From Veillonella_A intestinalis (GTDB lineage: Bacteria; Bacillota; Negativicutes; Veillonellales; Veillonellaceae): DNA of 64,000 nucleotides. The number at the start of each line of letters is the position of its first letter. The stretch's first letter is position 1. Positions 42,019-50,893 of the stretch are shown one piece after another. A model generated the notes under the pieces. That model ran no database searches and was not told the origin of the DNA. It worked only from the letters and a program-made list of their open reading frames with translations. Where the stretch lies: assembly GCF_943192895.1 (NCBI RefSeq), contig NZ_CALPCB010000003.1, positions 124,001 to 188,000 of the forward strand, read 5' to 3'. The position numbers and the translations under genes were made by a program.

Positions 42019-42906
42019 TTAAGCATTTTTAGTAATATGTATATACTTTTCTTTCACAAGACTAATAAAGGCTTGTGCGGCTGGTGAAAAAACGGGATTC
42101 TTTTTCCAAACTAATACGGCCCCCGTCTCTAATGTGGGAGATAAAGGAATAAACTTCACACCTTTATAGGTAACAGCGAGTTCTAAACATAAAGCATAAG
42201 CAACTTTATGAGCTACCATATTCATCGCATTAAACAACAAATTATAATGTCCTACTATATGTATACTATCATAACTATCTCCAAGCCAAGCCTTTAATTC
42301 TTTAGAAACCGCTTCACGACTTGGCAATAATAAAGAAGCCAGCTCTATATCTTGATGCGTTATATAGTCTTTACTCGCTAATGAATCTGTCTCATGAACT
42401 AACATACCCCATTGAGATTTTTTATTAAGTCGCAAATATTCATACGATGCTACATCAACCGGCTCCATCAATAAACCAAGGTCTAAGACACCTCGCTGTA
42501 AGCGCTCTTTTATATCTTCTGCATGCGCACTATAAATTTGAAACGTCACCAGTGGATGCTTTTCTCTAAAAGTTTTGATACATTGTGAGATAAATGACAT
42601 ATTTTGTGATTCACCACAACCTATAGCGATTTCTCCACCTAAGTCACTCTCAACACTAAATAATTCAGCTTTAGTTTTATGAGCTAAATCCACCATTTCT
42701 TGTGCTCTATGTCGCAACAAATGACCTTCCGTAGTTAATTGGATACTATGCTTTACACGACGAAATAAAGTAACGCCTAATTCATCTTCTAACTGTTGTA
42801 ACTGTCTTGATAAGGTAGGTTGCGTTATATGTAATAATTGGGCTGCCTTTGTAATATTCTCTTCACGAGCAACTACTAAAAAATAGTTTAATACACGTAA
42901 TTCCAT
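42019..42906 (-). CDS. LysR-family transcriptional regulator
   Basis: 295 residues. N-terminal winged helix-turn-helix (LNYFLVVAREENITKAAQLL, TQPTLSRQLQQLEDELGVTLF) and a C-terminal periplasmic-binding-like effector domain beginning GEIAIGCGESQ. It lies 50 bp after a flavodoxin gene on the same strand and may be co-transcribed with it. Targets and inducer are unknown. Confidence 0.9.
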   Translation of the reverse strand: MELRVLNYFLVVAREENITKAAQLLHITQPTLSRQLQQLEDELGVTLFRRVKHSIQLTTEGHLLRHRAQEMVDLAHKTKAELFSVESDLGGEIAIGCGESQNMSFISQCIKTFREKHPLVTFQIYSAHAEDIKERLQRGVLDLGLLMEPVDVASYEYLRLNKKSQWGMLVHETDSLASKDYITHQDIELASLLLPSREAVSKELKAWLGDSYDSIHIVGHYNLLFNAMNMVAHKVAYALCLELAVTYKGVKFIPLSPTLETGAVLVWKKNPVFSPAAQAFISLVKEKYIHITKNA

Positions 42907-42955
42907 AGCCTCACCTCTTATTATCCATATAAACGCTATAAATACTTACCTTTAA

Positions 42956-43642
42956 TTATAGCATACCAATTTTTTGAAGCCATTCTTTAACCGCAGCTTT
43001 AGCTTCATTAGAAGCAGAGTCTCGTCCTTTTATAGCTATACCTGGTAATACGTTTGCATTAGGATATTGTGCTTTTAGCTGTGCTTCGGTATTTCCTAAT
43101 CCAGACCCCTCATGCGTCGTAAATGGCACTACTACTTTACCATTTAAATCCACTTGATCCATAAATGTGCGCACAACCATAGGATATTCACCCCACCATA
43201 TAGGACCGCCTACAAATACAACATCATATTGACTCATATCAGGGATAGTACCCTTTAGTGCAGGACGGCTATTATTCCGTAACTCTGTCTTAGCTACCTC
43301 CAATAATTCATTATAATTTGACGTATATTCAGTAGCTGGCACAATCTCAAAAATATCACTACTTAAATTCTCTTGAATGTAATTAGCCACCCGATGGGTA
43401 TTTCCTATTGGGAGTGTTTCACCTTCATATACACCTTTAGTTAACGAAAAGAACACGACTAAAGCTCGTTTACCATCCACCGGCTTTGGTAATGATTTTG
43501 AAGAGTCTACATTTGTACTGATTATTTTAAAATCACTGGACTCACGAGCTTGATTATAAAAATAATTATACGAAACCAATAAGATAGCCGCTAACATTAT
43601 AATAACACTGACTAAAATTTTTTTATACTTCATTCTATTCAC
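42956..43642 (-). CDS. Membrane-anchored flavodoxin-like protein
   Basis: 228 residues. An N-terminal membrane helix (ILVSVIIMLAAILLVSYNYF, about residues 9-28) anchors a flavodoxin fold outside the cytoplasm: ALVVFFSLTKGVYEGETLPI, GNTHRVANYI (phosphate loop region), VFVGGPIWWGEYPMVVRTF. Probably binds FMN and shuttles electrons. Related proteins sit next to oxidoreductases with cyclophilin-like domains, as here. Confidence 0.82.
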   Translation of the reverse strand: MNRMKYKKILVSVIIMLAAILLVSYNYFYNQARESSDFKIISTNVDSSKSLPKPVDGKRALVVFFSLTKGVYEGETLPIGNTHRVANYIQENLSSDIFEIVPATEYTSNYNELLEVAKTELRNNSRPALKGTIPDMSQYDVVFVGGPIWWGEYPMVVRTFMDQVDLNGKVVVPFTTHEGSGLGNTEAQLKAQYPNANVLPGIAIKGRDSASNEAKAAVKEWLQKIGML

Positions 43643-43786
43643 TCCAATCTACTACAATACACACCAATATATCTTTATCTCTATTGTAGTTTCATAGGCA
43701 ATGAATAGCTAATGCTCTTTTCTTTGTTAGGTCTATGCTTAAAAAGCATATTTAGGCTGCAACAATCTATTTTAAACCTTTAGATA

Positions 43787-43873
43787 TCATCCATTGCTCA
43801 ACTAAGTCAGTTTATAGAATTATTTAGAAAACAGTACGGATTATCTCCACTAAAATATAGAACAACAATATAA
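43787..43873 (+). pseudogene. AraC-family gene fragment
   Basis: About 28 codons on the plus strand: LSQFIELFRKQYGLSPLKYR, the second half of an AraC helix-turn-helix (typical FIRVFKKQYGLTPKQYR), then a stop. An in-frame stop closes the upstream side. It is the leftover of a regulator that once lay divergent to the flavodoxin gene. Confidence 0.7.
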
Positions 43874-43880
43874 TAAAAAA

Positions 43881-43906
43881 TAAAAGGGCCCTTAAGGGCC
43901 CTTTTA
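43881..43906. terminator. Bidirectional terminator
   Basis: Perfect palindrome with half site TAAAAGGGCCCTT and T runs on both sides. It follows the AraC remnant on the plus strand and the nitroreductase gene on the minus strand. Confidence 0.8.
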
Positions 43907-43970
43907 TTTGGTGTAACGTCTCATAATATAATAACCATAACTCAATTCATGCTATGATGTTTCAAAACTA

Positions 43971-44543
43971 TTATTTTTTAATCACAACGCGTTGACTAAT
44001 ATCTTCTTTATCCTTAGCATCAGGTTCTGACACAATACCACCAAATGGCATTTGTGCATCTAATACCCAAGTGCTAGGTAAATCAAATAGTTTTTGTACG
44101 GCTTCATTAATTACTGGATTATAATGTTGTAACGAAGCGCCTACGCCTAATTCACGTAAACCTTCCCAAATTGTAATCTGAAGCATACCAGCGGACTGCG
44201 CTGCCCAATGAGGGAATCGATCAGCATACATTGGAAATTGACCTTGCAAGTTTTCTACAGTTGGCTGATCCACAAAATATAAAATAGTGCCATAGCCAGC
44301 TTTGAAACTATCAATTTTTTCACGGGCTACTTTACCTTCAAATACATCATAAATCGTATCCCACAACGCATCATGCTGTGCTCCAAGCGCTACAACTACA
44401 CGAGAACTTTTCATATTAAAAGAATCAGGTGTTAACTCGGTCGCCTTTTCTACGAAAGCTACTACCTCATCAACATTAACTGGTAATTCTTTATTAATGT
44501 TGTAATACGTACGACGTTTTTCAGCTACTTCTAATGTTTTCAT
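43971..44543 (-). CDS. Nitroreductase-family flavoprotein
   Basis: 190 residues. Nitroreductase fold with EKRRTYYNINKELPV at the N-terminus, SFNMKSSRVVVALG for FMN phosphate, and AAQSAGMLQITIWEGLRELG. Fatty-acid-repression type FrnE/Frm2-like relatives share this plan. AGGAGG sets the ATG at 44543; a TTG 8 codons upstream lacks support. Second nitroreductase in the window. Confidence 0.85.
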   Translation of the reverse strand: MKTLEVAEKRRTYYNINKELPVNVDEVVAFVEKATELTPDSFNMKSSRVVVALGAQHDALWDTIYDVFEGKVAREKIDSFKAGYGTILYFVDQPTVENLQGQFPMYADRFPHWAAQSAGMLQITIWEGLRELGVGASLQHYNPVINEAVQKLFDLPSTWVLDAQMPFGGIVSEPDAKDKEDISQRVVIKK

Positions 44544-44760
44544 CGGGAACCTCCTAAATAAAAGCAATGTAACAATATTTTAACGTTACTTAATCTCTGT
44601 TCTATCAATAAACTACTTGTATCTACAATTGACTACTTAGCCAACTTGTCTTATTCATATTTACAAGTTTATTATACCCCTTATTTCGATAAATTTCAAT
44701 ATATTGTTTTTTCTATTAGAGAAAATTTTATTTCAAATAATTTACACATATAAAACATAT

Positions 44761-44790
44761 AAAAAGAGACTCATTACATGAGCCTCTTTA
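44761..44790 (-). terminator. Terminator of the second TerC gene
   Basis: Minus-strand stem AAGAGGCTCAT/ATGAGTCTCTT followed by TTTT, 12 bp past the stop codon. Confidence 0.75.
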
Positions 44791-44801
44791 TTTTTATCAT
44801 T

Positions 44802-45494
44802 TTATTGATTATTCGCTTTATTAGCTGTTAATTTACGCTGCAATAATGCGGCACCTACTACTAATACTACACAGCCGATTTTAAATGGTACAGTAATTGG
44901 ATCAATATAATCAAAAACATATTTATCAGCGTGAATCATTTCGCCGCCAATCCAACCTAAAATACCGCCACCGAAGAACAAAATAACAGGATATTTGTCA
45001 ATTAATTTCACAAATAAAGTACTACCCCATATAATAATTGGAACAGTAATTAAAATCCCTGCTAATACTAAGCCCATATGGCCTTCTGCAGCACCAACTA
45101 CGCCAATTACATTATCAATCCCCATGATACCATCAGCAATAACAATAGTAATAATAGCATCACGCAAATTACTTTTCGCTTCAATATTGTGTGACGATTC
45201 AGAAGCCGCCATGAGCTTATAACCAATCCACAATAATAAAATACCACCAACTAATCGTAACCCAGGAATATTATTAATGGCTTCAATAAATAAGAATGCC
45301 ATAATTAATCGCAAAGCAATGGCCCCAAAGGTCCCCCAGAAAATCGCTTGTTTACGATGTTTATCTTGTAAATTCTTAGCAGCCATACCAATAACGATTG
45401 CATTATCGCCGGCCAACAAGATATCAATAACAATAATTTTAGCAATAGCCATTAAACCTGCAGCTGTAAACAGTTCCAAATTCAATACCCCCAT
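44802..45494 (-). CDS. TerC-family membrane protein, copy 2
   Basis: 230 residues with seven helices. The same signatures as copy 1 at 26.9 kb: KIIVIDILLAGDNAIVIGMA and IADGIMGIDNVIGVVGAAEG. The ATG at 45494 has little SD; a TTG at 45479 (7 nt after GGGGG) aligns with the start of copy 1 and may be the real start. Family role is metal (Mn) export or metallation of exported enzymes. Copy 2 has its own terminator and stands alone. Confidence 0.82.
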   Translation of the reverse strand: MGVLNLELFTAAGLMAIAKIIVIDILLAGDNAIVIGMAAKNLQDKHRKQAIFWGTFGAIALRLIMAFLFIEAINNIPGLRLVGGILLLWIGYKLMAASESSHNIEAKSNLRDAIITIVIADGIMGIDNVIGVVGAAEGHMGLVLAGILITVPIIIWGSTLFVKLIDKYPVILFFGGGILGWIGGEMIHADKYVFDYIDPITVPFKIGCVVLVVGAALLQRKLTANKANNQ

Positions 45495-45694
45495 CTTTCA
45501 ATATAACTTTATCGCATTTTATCAATCTAGCAAAATTATTATATCGAAAAAAACTACGCTTGTCGATAGTTTAGCCTTAGTTAATCATAAATTTTATAAA
45601 TTTCTACTAATTAGGTTCTACTTTTCATTCCTAAAGGGCTATGTTACAATAAAATTATAATCATTAATTATGTAAATTTTTCCTATAATACTGT

Positions 45695-45720
45695 TCTCCA
45701 TACTCATTGGAGATTTTTTT
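45695..45720 (+). terminator. Leader terminator upstream of the MATE gene
   Basis: Plus-strand stem TCTCCA/TGGAGA with a 7-nt loop and a seven-T run, 28 bp before the MATE start. A terminator in a leader suggests attenuation. TATAAT (45684-45689) lies just upstream. Confidence 0.55.
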
Positions 45721-45747
45721 ATTGCAATAATCCACGAAGGAGGCGCT

Positions 45748-47097
45748 ATGCACCCAACCTTTAAAATTTTCGAAAAAATTCAACTATTTATACGTTTAGC
45801 CTTACCAATTATTCTCACTCAATTTTCGCTAATCGCAGGCTCCTTTGTATCCATCTTATTAACGGGTCAATACAGTACAGTAGATTTAGCGGGCATTTCA
45901 GTAGGATATAATATTTGGATTGCTTCCTTTTTTGGTGTTATGGGAATTTTATTAGGCATATCACCCATTATTGCCCAACTTTTAGGGGCTAATAAAAAAG
46001 AAACAATTCCTACTATTATTAGCCACGGTCTGTATTTAGCAGTAGCCCTTGGACTTCTCCTTATTCTATTAGGTGCTATTGCACTGCAACCAATCTTGAC
46101 TCTAATTAATTTAGAACCAGCTACACGTACCATTACCAATCAATATATGCTCGCTGTAGCCTTTGGTATGGTGCCCCTTATGTGTAGTAGTGTGCTACGT
46201 AATACAGTGGACTGTCATGGCTATACCCATTATTCCATGTACATTATGATGTCTAGTTTTCTATTAAATGTACTATTAAATTACGGCTTAATTCTCGGCC
46301 ACTTTGGGCTCCCTGCACTGGGTGGTATAGGCGCAGGCATTGCTACAGCCATTTGCTCTTGGTATAACTTCTTTGCCTACTTCTTTATTCTCCTATATAA
46401 TAAAGCCTTCAAAGCCTATGGAATTTTCCGCTGGTGGCCGACGTTTCAATTACCTTATGTTATGGAGCAGCTAAAATTAGGAATTCCCATCGGTATTGCT
46501 ATTTTCTGCGAAATGAGCTTATTCAGTGTGGTAGGTTTAATTATGGCGTATTATGGAACTGAAATTATAGCCGCTCACCAAGCTGCTATCAGCTTTACCA
46601 ATCTATTCTATTGTTTCCCTCTAAGTCTAAGTATTGCTTCTACCATTGCAGTGGGTTATGAAGTTGGTGCCACGCGCTATCGAGATGCGAAACAGTATGC
46701 CTATATTGCTCGCGGAATAGCACTTGTTATTGCTGGCCTCATCTGTATGTATAGTTTTACACATTTACTAGAAATTGCCAGCTTTTATACCAATGATCCA
46801 CATATGATTCGATTAATTAGTAGTTTCTTGTCCTATGCCGTATTTTTTACTGTAATTGATGCCTTCGGTACGCCCCTTCAAGGCGTATTGCGAGGCTATA
46901 AAGATGTGCGCATCATTTCTTTAATTGCCCTTACCTGCTATTGGGGCCTTAGCCTACCAATTGCCGCCTTTTTCACCTTTGTTATGGATTATGGCCCTTA
47001 TGGAATTTGGATGGGACTTCTCGGCGGTGTCGCTTGCTCAGCCGTAGCTTATACGTGTCGTGTCTGGTTTATTCAATATAAAAGATATGGTAATTAG
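45748..47097 (+). CDS. MATE-family multidrug efflux transporter
   Basis: 449 residues with 12 hydrophobic helices in two bundles. Family features: LALPIILTQFSLIAGSFVSI at the start, the G-rich ISPIIAQLLGANKK, and the second-half GIPIGIAIFCEMSLFSV and AISFTNLFYCFPLSLS. NorM-type. Exports drugs in exchange for Na+ or H+. GAAGGAGG precedes the ATG. Preceded by a leader with a terminator (see 45695). Confidence 0.9.
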   Translation: MHPTFKIFEKIQLFIRLALPIILTQFSLIAGSFVSILLTGQYSTVDLAGISVGYNIWIASFFGVMGILLGISPIIAQLLGANKKETIPTIISHGLYLAVALGLLLILLGAIALQPILTLINLEPATRTITNQYMLAVAFGMVPLMCSSVLRNTVDCHGYTHYSMYIMMSSFLLNVLLNYGLILGHFGLPALGGIGAGIATAICSWYNFFAYFFILLYNKAFKAYGIFRWWPTFQLPYVMEQLKLGIPIGIAIFCEMSLFSVVGLIMAYYGTEIIAAHQAAISFTNLFYCFPLSLSIASTIAVGYEVGATRYRDAKQYAYIARGIALVIAGLICMYSFTHLLEIASFYTNDPHMIRLISSFLSYAVFFTVIDAFGTPLQGVLRGYKDVRIISLIALTCYWGLSLPIAAFFTFVMDYGPYGIWMGLLGGVACSAVAYTCRVWFIQYKRYGN

Positions 47098-47107
47098 CCC
47101 CATGCAC

Positions 47108-47138
47108 AAAAGCCCTGTGAATCACTCACAGGGCTTTT
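47108..47138. terminator. Bidirectional terminator coding the end of the YjbR gene
   Basis: Stem AAAAGCCCTGTGA/TCACAGGGCTTTT. It ends the MATE gene on the plus strand and contains the last codons (IKAL-stop) of the minus-strand YjbR-like gene. Confidence 0.85.
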
Positions 47139-47791
47139 ATTTTTTCTACTAAAGTATAGCTATCATTTAATAAGCATTTAACAAACTCCACATCAGTAGC
47201 TTGGTCAAGAACAATGGTTATCCAGTGTTTCTTATTCATATGATAGGCCGGAAATATATGATGATTATCCACCAAGTTTTCAATGGTTTCAGGCTTTACC
47301 TTTACATTAAGTACATCAATATAGCCTGTTTTATCCTTCATTAAATACGCATATGGAATATTCATAAACAAACCATACCACTTTTTTGAATACTTAGTTT
47401 TTAAGGTACAATAAGACGCAAATTTATCCCACGGCTCTTCAGGAATTGTCCCATACTGTTCATACACATAAGCAAGAAGTTCTTTGCGTACATTAAAAGA
47501 ATCAAAACTATTCGCTACAACATCGGTAAGTAAGGTCTTAATTTCGTCTCTCACTTGGCCAATAAAAGCCCCTTCACTACTTAACACATTAAATAATTCG
47601 TATTCTACCTGTTCTGGCATCTCATAAATGGTAACTTTCAAACTATCTTTAGCAATTTCAAAATCAGCCACCAATGAATCTTGACTCAAATGCCTACGGA
47701 GAACATAAACCTGACCTACTTTTTTAAAACCATAGGCTAAGGCTTTTGCTGTATTAAAAATATGCGTGTTAAATACTTCATTATAATACAT
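47126..47791 (-). CDS. MmcQ/YjbR-family protein
   Basis: 221 residues. C-terminal YjbR domain (about residues 115-215): KWYGLFMNIPYAYLM, VLNVKVKPETIENLVDNHHIFPAYHMNKKHW, ITIVLDQATDVEFV. The family has a double-wing fold and may bind DNA. The N-terminal half is an extra, less conserved domain. No operon partner is evident. Confidence 0.78.
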   Translation of the reverse strand: MYYNEVFNTHIFNTAKALAYGFKKVGQVYVLRRHLSQDSLVADFEIAKDSLKVTIYEMPEQVEYELFNVLSSEGAFIGQVRDEIKTLLTDVVANSFDSFNVRKELLAYVYEQYGTIPEEPWDKFASYCTLKTKYSKKWYGLFMNIPYAYLMKDKTGYIDVLNVKVKPETIENLVDNHHIFPAYHMNKKHWITIVLDQATDVEFVKCLLNDSYTLVEKIKAL

Positions 47792-47814
47792 AAAAACTAA
47801 CCTTCTTTACTTAT

Positions 47815-47960
47815 TGTTTAGCCATTTTTCAATTTTTCAATTTTTTCGCTTTTTCTATTTTTCGCTTTTTCTATTTTTTGGTTTTACTATTTTATGGTTT
47901 TACTCTTTTGCGGTCTTACTCATTTGCGGTTTCACTATTTTACTGATTTACAACTTTACT
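47815..47960. repeat. T-rich degenerate repeats between surE and yjbR
   Basis: About 145 bp built from short units such as TTTTTCGCTTTTTCTA and GGTTTTACTATTTTAT with drift. No gene or terminator is visible. It is the most repetitive non-coding stretch in the window. Confidence 0.7.
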
Positions 47961-48726
47961 GATTTTTAACCTCGCCAAGAATATTGCGCATTTGAGCGGT
48001 TCCCGCTGCATCTTGTTGTTTCCAAGTTAATGCCACCACAGTAACCTTACCTTCTTTTACAGAGGCTACATCCGTTGGCGTGGCTTCTGGTTCAAATCCT
48101 AATTTACCGCCAATCCAATAATATTTACGACCCTTACGATCTTCGCGTGGATCGATAATATCATAATACTGTTGCAAGCCCTGATCTAGAATTTCACAAT
48201 TAGCCCAACCTACTAGTCCTTCTTTAGCAAAATTCATATTTAAAAGGCCTCTATACTGCTGTTTTTCATATACTTCTTCAATAAACTCTCGAATAAATGG
48301 CATAATTTCCGCACTGCGCGTTGGACTATAGCGTTCAACAGATACTGCTAAGGCTGGTACATTGTAAAACATAGCCTCCATAGCCGCACTAACAGTGCCT
48401 GAATACAAGGCATCGGAGCCTAAATTAAAACCATTATTTACGCCAGATACAACTAAGTCAGGCATATCATTTTTTAAGAAATGGGAAAGCGCAAACTTCA
48501 TACAATCAGTAGGTGTGCCAGTAACTGCGAAACGTCTAGGATTGTCAACATCTTCAGAAAATCGACGCAAACGAACTGGCATTTGAATTGTAATGGCATG
48601 TGATTTAGCACTCTGCTCTACTTCAGGTGCAATAACCGTTACACGGTGATGCTTAGCTAATTCTGCCCCCAAATCCAATATACCTTTAGCCCATACGCCG
48701 TCATCATTTGTTAATAAAATGTGCAT
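47956..48726 (-). CDS. surE: 5'/3'-nucleotidase SurE
   Basis: Survival-protein nucleotidase that dephosphorylates nucleoside monophosphates. 256 residues. The metal-binding start MHILLTNDDGVWAKGI, APEVEQSAKSHAITI, GTPTDCMKFAL and SGVNNGFNLGSDALYSGTVSAAMEA are all present. Stands alone, next to a terminator. Confidence 0.92.
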   Translation of the reverse strand: MHILLTNDDGVWAKGILDLGAELAKHHRVTVIAPEVEQSAKSHAITIQMPVRLRRFSEDVDNPRRFAVTGTPTDCMKFALSHFLKNDMPDLVVSGVNNGFNLGSDALYSGTVSAAMEAMFYNVPALAVSVERYSPTRSAEIMPFIREFIEEVYEKQQYRGLLNMNFAKEGLVGWANCEILDQGLQQYYDIIDPREDRKGRKYYWIGGKLGFEPEATPTDVASVKEGKVTVVALTWKQQDAAGTAQMRNILGEVKNQ

Positions 48727-48861
48727 AGTCGTTTATAGATCCTTTCTTTCACCATAAAACAGGCTATTCACTTCTTTTTATAATAGCCAGTATAACTACT
48801 TATAATATAGCTCTATTAAAGAGCCTATTATTAATTAATATTACATCTATTATTATATATT

Positions 48862-48892
48862 AAAAAAGTGCCTATTAATAGGCACTTTTTAT
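48862..48892 (-). terminator. Terminator of the guaB-GT2 operon
   Basis: Symmetric stem AAAAAGTGCCTATT/AATAGGCACTTTTT with flanking A and T runs, 47 bp after the glycosyltransferase stop codon. Confidence 0.85.
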
Positions 48893-48939
48893 AACTCGCT
48901 ACGATTTATGCGCATTGCACATAAACTCTAATTTCAATT

Positions 48940-50205
48940 TTATTTTTTTATCTTATGATTCGCATCGCCCATGCGTGTCAATTTCACATCGCCTAAGGAA
49001 ACCCCACGAGTATGTTCTGTGTGAGCCCATACTTTGTCGTGGCGATTTAAATAGCCTAAGAATGTAACCGGCACCCAACTATACATAAATAATGGATATA
49101 CTAAATAATATAACCAAACTTTAGGTGGTACTTTGATACTTGCCAATACAATCAGCGGGAATAAATACTGTCCTATCCCAATAATCGTCCATACTGTAAC
49201 CGGTAAAATCTGGTAAATAATATTAGTATAAATTGGCACATATGCATTGATATATGTCATAATCAAATAAAAAGTAGATACTAATAAGAAATATGGCTGA
49301 CTAATTTGAACAATCCCATCTAAAATACGGAAATTGCCTTGTTTAATCCCTTCGACAAATAATTTAGGAATATAACGTTCACCACAATCAAAATGGCCTT
49401 GTGCCCAACGCTTACGTTGACGCCATGACTGCATAAAGCCTAACGGTTTTTCATCGTATACGATAGCATCATGTGCCCACGTTGTCTTAATTCCATGAAT
49501 TAATAATTTCATAGAAAATTCCATATCTTCAGTCAAGCAATTACAATCCCAACCATAGTCTTTAATAATATCTGTACGAATACACATCCCTGTGCCACCT
49601 AGTGCCGTTGACAGGCCTAGATTATATTTCGCCAAATGCCACATATGGTTCACTTGCCAAAAAGCGATGGCAAATGTGCCAGCTACCCATGTATCAGTAG
49701 GATTTTTAGCATTTAAATAGCCTTGAATAACTGGTTCTCCTAACTCTAAATGGTGATTCATCTCCAATAAGAAATTAGGATGGACTAAATTATCGGCATC
49801 AAATATGACAAAGGCATCATATTTACGATCCATTTCATAAATCCGATTAAACATCCAGCCCATGGCATAGCCTTTACCGACTTCTTCGCGATTTTCACGC
49901 TCATATACACAAGCCCCTGCTTCACGAGCAATAATCGCTGTTTGATCGGTACAATTATCTGCTACTACAAAAATATCATATAACTCCTTAGGATAATCTA
50001 AAATTTTCAGATTTTCCACTAATTGGCCTACAACAGCCTCTTCATTATGAGCACATATGATAATGGCAAACGAGTTCTTAGGCGTATAATTCTTTTTTTC
50101 TTTCCTTCGCCACATTCCCGATACAGCTAACACAAAGTAATAAATTGTATAGAATACAATAATTACTTGTAAGGGAATCATGATAAGGTCAAGAATATAA
50201 TCCAT
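48940..50205 (-). CDS. Membrane glycosyltransferase, GT2 family
   Basis: 421 residues. N-terminal TM helix, GT-A domain with ICAHNEEAVVGQLVENLK, the DxD-like FVIFDADNLVHPNF, LTEDMEFSMKL and the QRKRWAQG motif of processive or polysaccharide GT2 enzymes, then two to four C-terminal helices. Would transfer a sugar to a lipid or polymer at the inner membrane. It is the last gene of the operon with pssA and psd, separated from pssA by 16 bp. Confidence 0.88.
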   Translation of the reverse strand: MDYILDLIMIPLQVIIVFYTIYYFVLAVSGMWRRKEKKNYTPKNSFAIIICAHNEEAVVGQLVENLKILDYPKELYDIFVVADNCTDQTAIIAREAGACVYERENREEVGKGYAMGWMFNRIYEMDRKYDAFVIFDADNLVHPNFLLEMNHHLELGEPVIQGYLNAKNPTDTWVAGTFAIAFWQVNHMWHLAKYNLGLSTALGGTGMCIRTDIIKDYGWDCNCLTEDMEFSMKLLIHGIKTTWAHDAIVYDEKPLGFMQSWRQRKRWAQGHFDCGERYIPKLFVEGIKQGNFRILDGIVQISQPYFLLVSTFYLIMTYINAYVPIYTNIIYQILPVTVWTIIGIGQYLFPLIVLASIKVPPKVWLYYLVYPLFMYSWVPVTFLGYLNRHDKVWAHTEHTRGVSLGDVKLTRMGDANHKIKK

Positions 50206-50221
50206 TTACGTCCTTCACCTC

Positions 50222-50893
50222 TCACCGTTTTACAAGATTAATAATAGTATTACAAATGCCAAAGACAGCGTATAACGCAAAGATAAGAACTGGCCAACTA
50301 TGCCAATCAAGCACTAAGGCGATAATCCCTAAAATGGCAACAATAGCTAAGGCTAATGTATTAACTGGATCGGCCCCTTTGCCTTTAAAATCAGGATGAT
50401 GAACACGGCTCACCATTAAATAGCCCACAATAATCATTAATATCATCAATACCCATTCTGGTAATTGAATACCTGATAACACATAGGTTGCCGCCATACA
50501 ACCAGCTGCAGGAATTGGTAAACCTAAAAAGTAACCATGTACTTCATCCGTCATAATATTAAACCGCGCTAAGCGAAAAGCACCAAAAACAGAAAATGCC
50601 AACAATGGCACATAGCCAAGCCAACCAGTATGACTCAATTGATACATATATAACATATATGCTGGCGCTACACCAAAGCCGACTACATCAGCTAAGGAAT
50701 CTAATTCGCGCCCCATTGGGCCTGACACGCCAAGTGCGCGTGCTACACGACCATCACAGCCATCAGCTAATAATGACAATAACACACAAATCGCTGCCCA
50801 TGTAAATTCACCGTTAGCCGCCATAGTAATGCCTACGACGCCAAAGGATAAATTAGCAGCCGTAAACAAATTTGGAAATATTGATTTATCCAT
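50222..50893 (-). CDS. pssA: CDP-diacylglycerol-serine O-phosphatidyltransferase
   Basis: Makes phosphatidylserine from CDP-diacylglycerol and serine in the inner membrane. 223 residues with about six helices. The signature is complete: DGCDGRVARALGVSG and ELDSLADVVGFG, matching DGx2ARx8Gx3Dx3D. GGGAGG sets the ATG at 50893, inside the end of psd (8-bp overlap), so translation of the two is coupled. Confidence 0.92.
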   Translation of the reverse strand: MDKSIFPNLFTAANLSFGVVGITMAANGEFTWAAICVLLSLLADGCDGRVARALGVSGPMGRELDSLADVVGFGVAPAYMLYMYQLSHTGWLGYVPLLAFSVFGAFRLARFNIMTDEVHGYFLGLPIPAAGCMAATYVLSGIQLPEWVLMILMIIVGYLMVSRVHHPDFKGKGADPVNTLALAIVAILGIIALVLDWHSWPVLIFALYAVFGICNTIINLVKR

